Shown: one piece after another, positions 10,446 through 21,421 of the stretch
Layout of the letters: each line of letters starts with the position of its first letter
Position numbering within the stretch: position 1 is the first letter of the stretch
Assembly (NCBI GenBank): GCA_008692225.1
Contig: VICG01000009.1
Span: 1,178,001-1,242,000 of the forward strand
Reading direction: 5' to 3'
Length of the DNA stretch: 64,000 nt
From: Monilinia fructicola
Lineage: Eukaryota > Ascomycota > Leotiomycetes > Helotiales > Sclerotiniaceae
The notes under the pieces: generated by a model
The model's input: only the letters and a program-made list of their open reading frames with translations
Databases searched by the model: none
Told to the model about the DNA's origin: nothing
Translations under genes and position numbers: made by a program

Positions 10446-12840
10446 CCTCTACATCGGTGCGTATTTTAGCACCGGCAACTGGAAGACATAAATGTTGGCG
10501 ACAATGAAGTCATGGTCAATACAGAAAGATCCGTTTAATCCATGTGTGGTTTATACGGAGCGCCAATCAAAAGCGAGAACTTCACCAGGCGTGCTCAATC
10601 CAATGTATGAAATGTACGAATGAGTCGGGTGCTCAAGAACTCGAATTTTGGAAACATCGTCTCATGTAATTTTCTTGTATGGGATTGAGGGTAGACTAGA
10701 CTGCACCAGCTGGATGACGAGGAGAAGGGAAGGGGAGGGAAGGGAAGTCTCACTAAGCTTAAGGTTAACCAACTTAACCTTATGTAATCAAAAATGGGGA
10801 CACCGATAGTTCTACCGTAGTTCTATCTATATTTAGCACTCACGTGGAACTGCAAACGATTCCAAGTTAGGAGGAAAAGTACACTCCAGGGCTGTGAGAT
10901 ATAGAACTCTATATACCCAGATATATACCTACCTAGGTAGGTATATACTCACGTACATATATTGATATCAGTTCACCTTAAAACGTTCAAGGTTCACTTC
11001 AGCACTTGCCATGTCAGTAGAACTATTATGCAATTCAAATTGTAATACCTCGGAGGAAAAGAAAATGTCTTCGTTAAGGAAACCTTCACGTATCAATTGC
11101 AAGATATCGATCGAGTGGGTGCAAATATCGAGTCATGATCAGCTATGCTCTCTCGGCTTAATACTGTCCAGATTCATCTGAAGGATCACACATGCGGCCA
11201 CCTGGGCATATCTGTTGTTCCCAGCACTGTTCGACTAATTGCAAGCTATTTCCATCGGAAGTTTACCACTCAAGCGTCTGTTTGTAACAGAACCCGATGT
11301 GCTGATTGCATGAAAGTTACGAGCCCAATATAGATATCGCCTCATGGTTATTGGAAACAAAACTCAATCTTTGCATAGTATCAAGTTTCGTATTTTGACT
11401 GCATGCTGCAGTGGCAGTGGGATTGATGGAACGTCCGATTATTCTGTATAATCATGCTTACTTCCTTAACCACTCTTCACAAGCTCTTGAAACTAAGCAC
11501 ATGAAAGTTATTGTCTTGATTGGTGATGGCTTACATTGAGAAGATTGAGTCTTTCAAGCTGATAATGATCGGAATCTTCGTAGTCTTCTGTTGCAGTTCT
11601 AGAGCCTATATCCTTCAAGTCTCGTTATCCTTCGTATATCTGATATTTGCTTCTTATTAATTAGCAGTATAATATACTCGCACTTACAAATACCACTACT
11701 CCTGCTCTGCTTTCGGTCCAAGAGACGACCATCAAGGGGTAGCCCTGGAGAAGGGCTACCACTCTTAATAGCGTCTCTCTTTTTCATTGGAACTACCACT
11801 GAGGCTCAAACAAACTTCGGTTGTGATTCTGTGCATAATATCACCAATTGTAGCCTATCTATTTGCTTCATGTATAGTATTACATTGTCTGCAATTGGAT
11901 TAATCTCACTTACCAAGTCTTTCGATTCATTTCCATTCACCTGGATAGCAAGGACTCTAGAATTTGAAGAAACCATCGTCACCTTCCTCTTCTGCATATC
12001 TCAATACATGCAACGCGCGAGCACGGCTACTAATATAGAGCTGAATCGAGACCTTTCTCTCTCCGCACCTCTCCAAATTCAACTTGTTATTGAAAACTTA
12101 TCCATTAAAGGGACACTAAAGAAACCGCGATTTAGCTGGGTTACAAGTGACCCGGGATATTCTCATCTCTAATGACTGCATACGGTTCTTATCAGCTCTG
12201 GAAAGATTGGATTATTCGATTTAAGATTGATCGGGACAATCATGTGCCAACGTTGAGGGTTGGATGGATAACGAGGGGTAAATGTTGGAGATGCCGTTAA
12301 ACAATTGAGTATCCCTCAAACGGTAGGAAAGGACGGAAGTAAATTACCGTTTGAGACAGAGTAGAATACAAAGGGCGGTCTTTTGGGATTGGATGGAGCA
12401 TTGAAATGCACATCAATCAAAACAACAAAGGTGACAGTGAAAGATAGAACTGAAGAGCGAGGGTATTTAAAACCCTAGTATGGACCGGACAGAGTATGTT
12501 AAAGTGAGACTTCGTCATCAAGATTCACTGTAGATTCTATCCTCCATCTCCAGGGCTATCTATTGTTACCTCTCAATAGAAATTCTCGCTAACAGCTATT
12601 GTCCAACCTTTATTTCTCATTAGCCTCATGCTCTGCTCATATCAACTTCAAGACCACCCACCACGAGCATTCATCCACACCCCAAATCACCGATCTACAG
12701 CACAACAAAATCACCACAACAAAATCAACACGAGAGAAAAAACATATCAATATCAAGAGGTCATTTGAACTCCACTCCAAGAAAGCACCCGTGCTACGAA
12801 AAATACTCTAACGCAACATTAGACCCCCACCTCGCAACAA
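10446..12840. other. AT-rich intergenic, no supported gene
   Basis: Frames of 60-110 codons on both strands near 11.6-12.2 kb have no family resemblance. The palindrome TACCTAGGTA occurs at 10930-10939 and just upstream at 10310-10319. An inverted repeat TAAGGTTAA/TTAACCTTA with a 5-base loop lies at 10760-10782. The stretch 12600-12840 is A/C-rich like a fungal 5' UTR leading into the doubtful gene at 12841. Confidence 0.5.
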
Positions 12841-13271
12841 AATGCCTGCATCGACTCCCTCCACCACCACCACGCCTGTGACCGGCAGCACAGAGCCACC
12901 AACCATCTCGCCAAAACTCTATAATCGCGAGGGCACTCGCGCGTGTACTGTTATGTGAAGATGCCGTCGCGTTGCAGAAGGACCTGGTGACGGGATGGGC
13001 GCACGCGGTGTTGTCCAGTGCGGAATGCAGAGATCGAGAATTAGACTCATGGCGCAGGGATCGTTCAGACGGCGGAAACAGCGGCCAGGGTGCCGGAATA
13101 CGGATTGCTGGATGGCATATGGGGAGCGGAATGCACGGGATCAAGCCGATGCAGAGCGATGGACTGGACGCGATGGTCAATTTGCGGGAAGGCTCTTCCA
13201 GATGCGTGGGGCGTGCGTTCACTCAGCGTCTCGTTCTCCCCTCTGTCAATTTTCTTCACGCAATGCCGTGA
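12841..13271 (+). CDS. Possible small gene, frame uncertain
   Basis: An ATG at 12841 follows an A/C-rich leader like a fungal 5' UTR and opens MPASTPSTTTTPVTGS...PKLYNREGTRAC before a stop at residue 39. The following 330 bp are GC-rich compared with the flanks and stay open in other frames, for example CEDAVALQKDLVTGWAHAVL. Given the indels seen in other genes here, a single protein interrupted by base errors is plausible. No family is recognised and no reconstruction is claimed. The alternative is a GC-rich non-coding stretch. Confidence 0.3.
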
Positions 13272-14231
13272 GCTGGCTCAATAGGAAGATATCTTTCATC
13301 TGGTCTGTGCACTTGTGAAATGTGAGGATGCAGGTGAGATTGAAATTGAGATGATCGCTTTGGCAACATCAGAATGTCGAATATATATACATGAAAATGC
13401 ATACAGGCGTGTGCATATTTTGCTGCATCTACGGTCAAAGGTTTGCATTTTCCCTCGTTGTTGTGTTGGTCTGGAGTCGGGGTTTAGCCGAAGCCCCTTT
13501 AATTGATCTACTCCGTGTGTCCACCTCGCAATATATTCCACACAACACTTTCGAATTTTTCGCGCTTCATAGATTGTGTCTTGTCATTTTCGCATAGAGG
13601 GCATGTCTTTTATGTTGATAAATATCATGGTGGGAAGAAAACTTTTTTTCCTGTGAGAGGCCTTGTGCTGGCTTGGATGTGGAGGGGACACAGAGTAGTG
13701 AGGATATTTGACAGGAAGTCAAACGTAATATCCCTGGAGCTTTGAAACGGTCTTTGATTGCGAGTTTGTACATCTGATGTAAGCGCTCTGTACATAACGA
13801 CCATGTGGAGAACCAAATCACATCAAACGGGCACGGATTTTACCATGGAATTAATCTCGGGATGAACGGGAGCGTTGAATGAAGACTCATAGATCGATGA
13901 CCAATTTCGAGAAAATCAAATCAAAAAGGTACACCCTCTGAATCTTTGTATCCTCTTGATTAATATTATCGAGTACCAACCAACGACCCAAGCAAGCCTT
14001 AACTTTCAAAACACTTTACACGGCTACCTCCCTGGCATCCAAACGAGCACTCTACCCAGAGAGAAACCCAGACCAAATGACTATCATGAACACACATGCT
14101 TCATTAACCATCTTAGTTCAGGGCACTATATAGAAATACAACTCTCTCACTTCCACCATCCCACCATCCCACCAATCAAACACTCCCCAACTCCCATCAA
14201 AGCCCCCAGCCTCCCTCATCCAAGCTCCCCC

Positions 14232-14306
14232 CAAAATCCAGACCCCCAAATCCAGACCCCCCAAATCCAGACCCCCCAAATTCAGACCCCCCAAATCCAG
14301 ACCCCC
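14232..14306. repeat. Tandem 15-bp repeat (CCCCCAAATCCAGAC)
   Basis: Five near-identical tandem copies of a 14-15 bp unit. One copy has a C-to-T change (AAATTCAGAC). Confidence 0.9.
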
Positions 14307-14489
14307 AGCTCCCCAACCAACCATGTACTCCCCCGCCCACCCCTCAAGAAAATCCCCAAGCTTCCTCCCACCCCCACGAAATCCAGCCTCACTCAGACTT
14401 ACACTCAAACCCACGTTTCGAAGAAGGAACAAAAAAGCCATCTCGATAGAAAGGAAAGGAAAAGAACAGAAAAGAACAAAACAGACACA

Positions 14490-14520
14490 TCCATCCATCC
14501 ATCCATCCATCCATCCATCC
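14490..14520. repeat. (CATC)n microsatellite
   Basis: About seven copies of a CATC tetramer. Confidence 0.9.
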
Positions 14521-14862
14521 GCAATTCCCACCCCTTCCAACGTCCAGCCCGCAACCACACCACGCCACCTCCCCGAAACCCATCCCCAAACAACAGGAAA
14601 TTCCATCCTCCCTTCTACACCCCCTACCCACCCTCACCCCCTCCCCTCCCCCCCACACCCACAAAACCCACCCACAAAACCCACCACCCACCCCCCACCA
14701 GCGCCTCTACTCCGCCCATCCAACAAAAGCCAGCACTTACGCACGGCCAGCAAACAGCCAGGAAACGGACGAGCTGGTCCACGACACGAGGAAAAGGAGA
14801 GCTTCGCTCTCATCGACCCTGGATATGTCGATTGATCAGTCGCCCGGTGCGTTGGTGATGAC

Positions 14863-14982
14863 GGCCTACCTACCGACCTACCTACCTACCTACCTACCTA
14901 GCTACCTACCTACCTACCTACCTACCCTACCGACCTAGCTACCGACCTACCTACCTACCTACCTACCCGACCTACCTACTAA
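14863..14982. repeat. (CCTA)n tract with variants
   Basis: About 120 bp of CCTA tetramers broken by CCGA and GCTA variants. The same tetramer recurs at about 39215-39250 and 41920-41955. Confidence 0.9.
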
Positions 14983-15535
14983 GTTCCCAACCAACCTACC
15001 GATAATATGGGAAGATTTCCATCACATGACCATACCCGAGCGATGGTAGCATACGCAGTCTCTAGATGGGAGGGACATGCACGATCAAGTCACGACGAGA
15101 AATGAACAGCGAGATCAAGCAGTTCAGATGAGGCAGTGGAGAACAGATTGGAAGAGGGGAAGGTGTGCAATTAAGTAAAAGCCATACGCAGCGTCACGGC
15201 GACATGTCCACGCAACTCCTATGCTAACAACGCTGTCCCAGATTGGGTCTGGAGATACCTCCGTCCGTCCGTCCGTTCATTCATTCATCATTCCTTCATT
15301 GCGATCTGCGATCTGCGATCTGCAATCTGCACTATCCATATATCCATGCTGCGAGCCTTTGCAGAAAGCTAGCTAGTGCCTGAGCTTCATTCGTCCGTTT
15401 CGAGTCTTACGCTGAAAATGCAAAATGTGTATCTTACGCTGAGAAAAAGGTTCGACGGGTCTTCCTCCGTCGCATGTGCTCCTATCATTCATTCATCCAG
15501 CCTTCATTCATCGTATGGCGAAGATCATTCACGAG

Positions 15536-16398
15536 TCATGGTTCGCCGAGAAGTCTCGCTGTGACATCACCCATGTAAGCCTCTCCAATTCGTAGTCCTC
15601 CCCATTGTTGCGATCAATATGGACGAAGAGGAAGGCTCTACAACCTTTTCCACATCAAAGCCCATGACCACGAAACGATCGACGAGAGCTTTATTGTATC
15701 CTTGATATCTGTCGTAGTTTCTTGTTAGCCTACCATTTTACCATCAACATGCCAGGGAAAACAGTTGAAGGAAAACCGTCGTACTTAATCATCTCCTGGC
15801 GTGCCTCCTCTTCCTTGGACAGTTTTGGTGCTGTATACGAAGGAGCGGAAGCGGCACTTTCGGACCATTGGGTGACGGCAGGAGCATTGCGTAATGAATT
15901 GCCCAGTCGCGTGCTTTTGCTCGAAATTTATCGGGTTGCGTGAGTAACATGTTGGCGACTTCGGCGTCTTGCGGGTCCTTTGGTTCGGGGGTGCAAAGGA
16001 GGGATTGAAGGGAGAGAAGAACCGATCGGATGGTTAAGACCGGGAGACCAGGCTGAGCCCAAGGTGTCCAGGCAGATAGCACCCTATTTCAGAAGTCAAT
16101 ACTTCCTTGATTAGCTCGCACGGTCAAGCTTGACTCACAGTCTGACTGCTGACATTTGGATGCCAGAGCTTGGTTGCAAAGTTCATGTGTGGTGGGCGGA
16201 ATGGGTATTCGTTCGGGATCTTGATATCGACGATATACGTGCCGCCCTCATAAGGTGTATCTGGTGGACCAACAAAAGAAGCTCGCAGGTTGGTCAAATC
16301 GCCATCGTTCCCATCTCTTGATTGGCAAAAGATTTGAGAGTCTGCATCAGTTTCGATATCGTTTAGCTCTTTGCAATGCGACGGACTCGGTTGGACAT
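15536..16398 (-). CDS. UBC1: Ubiquitin-conjugating enzyme E2, UBC1/UBE2K type with UBA domain (frame broken)
   Basis: Exons complement(join(15536..15700,15777..16083,16139..16398)) fit an E2 of about 214 residues starting MSNRVRRIAK. The UBC fold is clear: FVGPPDTPYEGGTYIVDIKI, NEYPFRPP, WHPNVSSQT, then GAICLDTLGSAWSP with the catalytic cysteine, and LLCTPEPKDPQDAEVA. The third exon encodes a UBA-like tail (NKALVDRFVVMGFD...IDRNNGEDYELE), which marks the Ubc1/UBE2K class that builds K48 chains. Five single-base indels are needed to follow this frame: about 16370 (lost G), 16050 (extra C), 15893 (lost A), 15648 (lost G) and about 15608 (lost base). All lie in or beside short homopolymers, and the corrected frame has no stop codon, so sequence error is more likely than a pseudogene. 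Confidence 0.85.
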
Positions 16399-16867
16399 TT
16401 TTTGCTGGGTAATGTTTGGTTGAGATTGGAGGTTTAGACGGATTCTTATGCAACTTCTCTGAAATAGATCTTGGGTATTTCTTTCACTGATGGAGGCTGG
16501 GTGAGAATGATGTGGTGAATTTCCTATTATCCTCGAGCTAATTCAAGTCAGATTAAGAAGATGAAGTAAAGTGGTAGTAGGAAGAATAAGAAGAAGAAAA
16601 AGAAAAAGAAGAAGATAGGAAATGGAAGAGGGAAGATGGAAGGTGGAGGATGGTCGTGAATGATAAGGAGAGTTGGACGAGAAATGTAACATTTACATCA
16701 AAAAAGAATAACTAACTGATTACTTACATACAAAGAATGATTGATCTGACTCGAATATTGGTATGTGCAGTACTGTATGTATCGTATGCATATAACCAAA
16801 TCAGCTAGCAATGCCGTCCGTACTTGAGAGATGGATGCAGCAGGATGCAGTTGATTATGTTGTATAT

Positions 16868-17090
16868 TGTGAGTGGTGAGTGGTGAGTGGTGAGTGGTGG
16901 GTGGTATATGGTATATGGTATATGGTATGTGGTATGTATGTGATGGTGAGTGGTATTTGGTATGTGGTAGTTCTATGTATGTGATGGTGAGTGGTATTTG
17001 GTACGTGGGTATGTATGTGATGGTATTCGGTATGTGGTATGTGGTAGTTCTATAGTTCTATGTATGTGATGGTATTCGCTATTTGGTACT
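16868..17090. repeat. GTGGTGA/GGTAT compound minisatellite
   Basis: Successive blocks of GTGAGTG, GGTATAT and GGTATGT units, followed by three or four degenerate copies of a unit of about 55 bp containing ATGTATGTGATGGT. This suggests layered local duplications. Confidence 0.8.
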
Positions 17091-17292
17091 AGGAAGGTCC
17101 ACGGGCACTCGAAGATCTGATTTTGGCGGGGGTCAATTGCTGACGGTACAGTATTGAAAAGAAGCGCACTGTACAGCTTATGGCTGTGCTTGTTCCACTT
17201 GCTGTGTACGGTAGCAGGAGTAGATACAGGGAGGGATCAGTTGCGTATCGTGATTCGTGAATGTCCAATGTACGATTATATACTCGAGTAGT

Positions 17293-17371
17293 TCTAATGT
17301 ATATATGTGTATATATATATATGTATATATGTATATATGTATATATGTGTATATATATATATATATATACT
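17293..17371. repeat. ATGTATAT/AT-rich tandem tract
   Basis: Alternating ATGTATAT and TA dinucleotides, giving frames read as repeated IYIYIY. Confidence 0.85.
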
Positions 17372-18064
17372 CTGTACGCATATATAGCAGTCACCTGGGC
17401 AGTTGGCTTTCTCTTGTTTCTTATTACTTGTTATTTTTATGTTACTTGTCGATAGCTTTGGAGATCCATGGATATCTATCTCAGAAGACTAAAAAAGGAA
17501 GAAAAACATAGATGAAGATAATAACTATGTACTAGTGTATAATGTATGTATGATAGTGTAAAATGCAATAATTCGTCCACATTGATATTATCAACCGTGC
17601 AATCGTATAATCGTACGGTGTTTCGGTGATATCCATGGATCCATGGATCCATGGGTACTGTGCTACCAATAAATCGATTGTATGTCCATGGGATGGTGGT
17701 GGTGGTGGTGGGATGAATGGATGGATGATGGGTTTGTTGGTGGTGGTTGTGGTTGTGGTGGTTGTGGCCGTGGCCGTGGCCGTGGCAGTGCCAGTGCCAG
17801 TGCCAGTGCCAGTGCAAGTGCCAGTGCCAGTCGTAACTTCCAGTAGCACATCAAGAACACAAATAAGAATTTCCCAAGTCTCGGGCATCATTCACTCACC
17901 ACCTCAAGTCACCCACTACCTTCCTCCTCAAGCTTCCAAGCTTGTTATTCCAAGGTTTACTTATTTCCTGCAGGTGTACATCTGTGCAGTATTATGCCGG
18001 GAGACTGCAGATGAATGTCAAAAACAAGAAAATCCATCCATGGATACTCGAGTACCCGTGGACC

Positions 18065-18438
18065 AGTACTTGGTGTTGTTTTTGAGTCTATGCCGGAGTA
18101 AAAATTTATAAAATAAGATATTTTTTAAATTCCTTTTTACATATTATAAAACTTTCAATTTTAAGAATATAAATATACTAATCGTTTTTTTTTTGAATTT
18201 AATAATACTATAAAGAATTATATATAATTTCAAATAGATTCATTGATTTATTATAATTTTTAAAATATATTTCGTTTTTGATTAATTTTTATTTTAGTTA
18301 GACTTAAAACAACACTAAATACTTAATATTGTTTTAAATCTATAGTAAAGTAAAATTATAAAATAATATATCTTTTAAATTATTTTTTTTTAATTATAAA
18401 ATTACGATTTATAAAGATTTAAATTACTATTTTTTTAT

Positions 18439-18470
<32 letters not shown>

Positions 18471-18620
18471 TTTTTTTTTAATTTTTTTTAATTTTTTAAT
18501 TTTTTTATTATTTATTTTTTTTTAATTTTTATTATTTTTATTTATTTTTTTTTAAATTATTATTTAGAATATTTAATTAATTTATATCCCGGCATAGACC
18601 CAAAACAATACCAAGTACTT
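18065..18620. mobile_element. Two tandem AT-rich elements sharing a terminal repeat (C-to-T decayed)
   Basis: The outer ends are inverted: AGTACTTGGTGTTGTTTT on the left and, read in reverse from the right, AAGTACTTGGTATTGTTTT, each followed by GTCTATGCCGG. In the middle (about 18301-18370) the same ends occur back to back as ACTTAATATTGTTTTAAATC followed by CTATAGTAAAGTAAAATTA. This repeats the left end with G-to-A and C-to-T changes. So two copies share one decayed junction. The interior is almost pure A/T and codes for nothing. The pattern fits a small non-autonomous element altered by repeat-induced point mutation; target duplications are not clear. Confidence 0.7.
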
Positions 18621-18627
18621 GCTTATA

Positions 18628-19464
18628 AGTCGCCTACCCTACTTCTCGCCACCCCCCCCCATTTGGCCAGCATTTCACACCAAAAACGGTCATTTTAACG
18701 TATTTATAACTCTACGAAAATGAATATATATTTTTTAAATTTTAATTAAAGCTTTTATATATAATTATTAATAGATTCTGAAAATCTTAAATTTTTACGA
18801 TTTTTTTATAAAAAGTTATAAAAGATTATAGAAAATTAAAATTCTAATTTTCGATTTATATATAAATCCTATACAAAATCAAAATCTTTAAAAAAGTTAT
18901 ATTTATTTAATAAAAATAGCTAAAAATGATCTAAAAAAATTTCAAGAATTTTAAAGCTAATTTAAATTAAATATATTATTTTAATAATGTATAATTATTT
19001 ATAATAAATGTTTAATATAGATTTTTAGATTTTAACGATAAAATTTTAGATAAAAATTTCTAATTTCAATTTACTCAATAATTTTAAATTATTATATATA
19101 TTTTAAATAACTTATTTACTATATATTAATTAATATATTCTATAAAAATTTTATAGATTATTTTTAATTATTTTTGTTTAGAAATTATAAATATTTTATT
19201 AAAGTTTCAATTTTGTATATGATTTCCATACAAATCCAAAACCGAAATTCTAATTTTCTATAATCTTTTATTACTCTTTATAAAAAAATCGCAAAAATTT
19301 AAGATTTTTCAGAATCTATTAATAATTGTATATAAAAAGCTCTAATTAAAATTTAAAAAATATATATTCATTTTTCGTAGAGTTATAAAAATACGTTAAA
19401 ATGGCCGTTTTTGGTGTGAAATGCTGGCCAAATGGGGGGGTGGCGAGAAGTAGGGTAGGCGACT
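18628..19464. mobile_element. Long-TIR non-autonomous element, copy 1
   Basis: An 837-bp element bounded by AGTCGCCTACCCTACTTC and its exact inverse, flanked on both sides by TA (18626-18627 and 19465-19466). The inverted arms keep matching for about 250 bp inward, including GCCAGCATTTCACACC and AATAGATTCTGAAAATC stretches, so nearly 60% of the element is arm. The centre is A/T-rich and non-coding. The TA duplication and terminal inversion suggest mobilisation by a Tc1/mariner-type transposase elsewhere in the genome. Copy 2 is at 32873-33729 in the opposite orientation. It lies about 370 bp upstream of RPT2. Confidence 0.85.
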
Positions 19465-19836
19465 TACTTTATAAAAATAAAATAAAACTTCAATGCCTGA
19501 TATATTAATCCAACTCAACCTTTTCCCAAGGCATCAACAAATCTCACTCTCTACTAGTACCTACCTAGTACCTCCCGCTGAGTGATGTGGTCCAAGCTTC
19601 TAGGTTGCTGCTGACACTAAGAGATCTATTCGCGTCGTTCTTGTCGCCTTGTTGTATCATCATTTGGAGAAGGCTGGCTTCAAAGAGTATCGAAGCTGTG
19701 CTTGTTATTACAAAGACAACTGTCCATCTTTCTCAACTTCAACCCCATCCAACACAATTCCATCTAGATACTTTCATTTAGCCTCTTGCATATTTGAACT
19801 ACCTTACAGAAAGCTTCTTGATATACCAAGAACAAG
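19465..19836. promoter_or_regulatory. RPT2 upstream region
   Basis: Only about 370 bp separate the element from the RPT2 start codon. A pyrimidine-rich stretch (19720-19790) lies in the presumed promoter or 5' UTR. I did not see a proteasome-associated GGTGGCAAA box. Confidence 0.4.
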
Positions 19837-21421
19837 ATGGTAAGCTCCAATCAATGAATGGTAATGAGCGGCAAAGATTAACATCATCTCAAAGGGTCAA
19901 CAACCATCGGGCCTTGGTGGTAACCCTCCAGGTGGAGATGGGAAAGATGATAAATCCAAGAAGGTACTTATCTATCCATTTGCCCTTTCATGATAGATAA
20001 TGCATAATGGATGATGGACTAATTACACATCAATAGAAGGACAAGCCAAAGTATGAACCGCCACCAAGACCAACAACGAGGATTGGACGCAAGAAGCGTA
20101 AGGCTGCCGGCCCAAATGCTTCAGCAAAGTTACCAAGCGGTCTATCCAACCTCTAGGTGCAAACTCAGATATCTTCGAATGCAGCGAATTCACGATCATC
20201 TACTCCTCGAAGAAGAATATGTTGAGAATCAGGAACGTTTGAGAAAGGCCAAGGCGGTAAAGGAAGGCATAGTAGCACCTGCTGCTGCTGGAGGTGACGC
20301 GGATGCCGCCGATAGAAATGCCGATGAAAGGGGTCGTGTTGATGATATGCGTGGTAGCCCAATGGGCGTTGGAACCTTGGAGGAAATGATCGACGATGAT
20401 CATGCTATCGTGTCAAGTACCACAGGTCCGGAATATTACGTCTCCATCATGTCTTTTGTCGACAAGGATCTCTTGGAGCCTGGTGCGAGTGTATTGCTGC
20501 ATCACAAATCCGTCTCTATTGTTGGTGTTCTCACTGATGATACGGATCCTTTGGTTTCAGTAATGAAGCTCGACAAGGCTCCAACAGAATCTTACGCAGA
20601 TATTGGTGGTTTTGGAATCACAGATCCAGGAAGTACGAGAATCGGTCGAACTGCCATTATTACATCCTGAGTTATATGAGGAGATGGGTATCAAGCCTCC
20701 CAAGGGTGTTATCCTCTATGGTGCGCCGGGTACTGGAAAGACACTGTTGGCAAAGGCCGTTGCAAATCAGACAAGTGCGACGTTCTTGCGAATTGTTGGT
20801 AGTGAGTTGATTCAGAAGTACTTGGGTGATGGACCTAGACTTGTTCGACAACTTTTCCAGGTATGCATGGTTTAAGTGTTCATTGGAGTACAATGCAGGT
20901 TCTAATATTGATAGGTTGCCGCCGAAAATGCTCCATCTATCGTCTTCATTGATGAAATCGATGCCATTGGTACTAAACGTTACGAATCTACATCTGGTGG
21001 AGAACGTGAAATTCAAAGAACCATGTTGGAGCTCCTCAACCAACTTGATGGTTTTGATGACCGTGGAGATGTTAAGGTTATTATGGCGACGAACAAGATT
21101 GACACCCTTGACCCTGCTCTCATCCGTCCTGGACGTATCGACAGAAAGATTCTCTTCGAGAATCCCGATCAACACACAAAGCGCAAGATCTTCACTCTTC
21201 ACACATCTAAGATGTCTTTGAACGAAGATGTCGATTTGGAGGAATTTATCAACCAGAAGGATGATTTATCTGGTGCTGATATCAAGGCTATTTGCTCCGA
21301 GGCTGGTTTGATGGCATTGAGAGAACGCAGAATGCGTGTCCAGATGGCTGATTTTAGGGCTGCAAGAGAACGTGTCTTGAAGACTAAGAGCGAGGGTGAG
21401 CCCGAGGGCTTGTACTTGTAG
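19837..21421 (+). CDS. RPT2: 26S proteasome regulatory ATPase Rpt2 (frame broken by two indels)
   Basis: Exons join(19837..19839,19895..19963,20037..20860,20915..21421) give about 465 residues. The first coding exon is the ATG alone. Exon 2 begins GGT, so the protein opens [10 protein letters not shown], with the Gly2 that is N-myristoylated in yeast Rpt2. The coiled-coil/OB region ([16 protein letters not shown]) is followed by the AAA core: Walker A GAPGTGKT, Walker [10 protein letters not shown], the arginine-rich [10 protein letters not shown], and the C-terminal hydrophobic-Tyr-X motif LYL that docks into the 20S alpha ring. It unfolds and feeds ubiquitinated substrates into the proteasome. 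Two extra bases break the frame: one A at 20135-20136 and one T in the run 20610-20613. Rpt2 is essential in yeast, so sequence errors are the likely cause. Confidence 0.93.

Larger units (their letters stand above)
13272..15535. other. Intergenic, low-complexity C/A-rich tracts
   Basis: A 300-codon frame at 13956-14858 is Pro/Thr/Ser-rich solely because the DNA is a C/A-rich repeat tract, so it is not called as a gene. No other coding signal is visible. Confidence 0.55.
16399..18064. other. Intergenic, tandem-repeat rich
   Basis: Upstream of the E2 gene, with no supported coding sequence. It holds the GTGAGTG/GTATATG mosaic, a TA-rich tract near 17300-17370, a GGTGGT-type tract and (CCATGGAT)n near 17630-17660. 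TACTCGAGTA occurs at 17281-17290 and 18045-18054. Confidence 0.6.

Noticed and set aside
13956..14858. 300-codon Pro/Thr/Ser-rich open frame (+)
   Set aside because: It is produced by C/A-rich tandem repeats (CCCCAAATCCAGAC, CATC), with no domain or splice structure.
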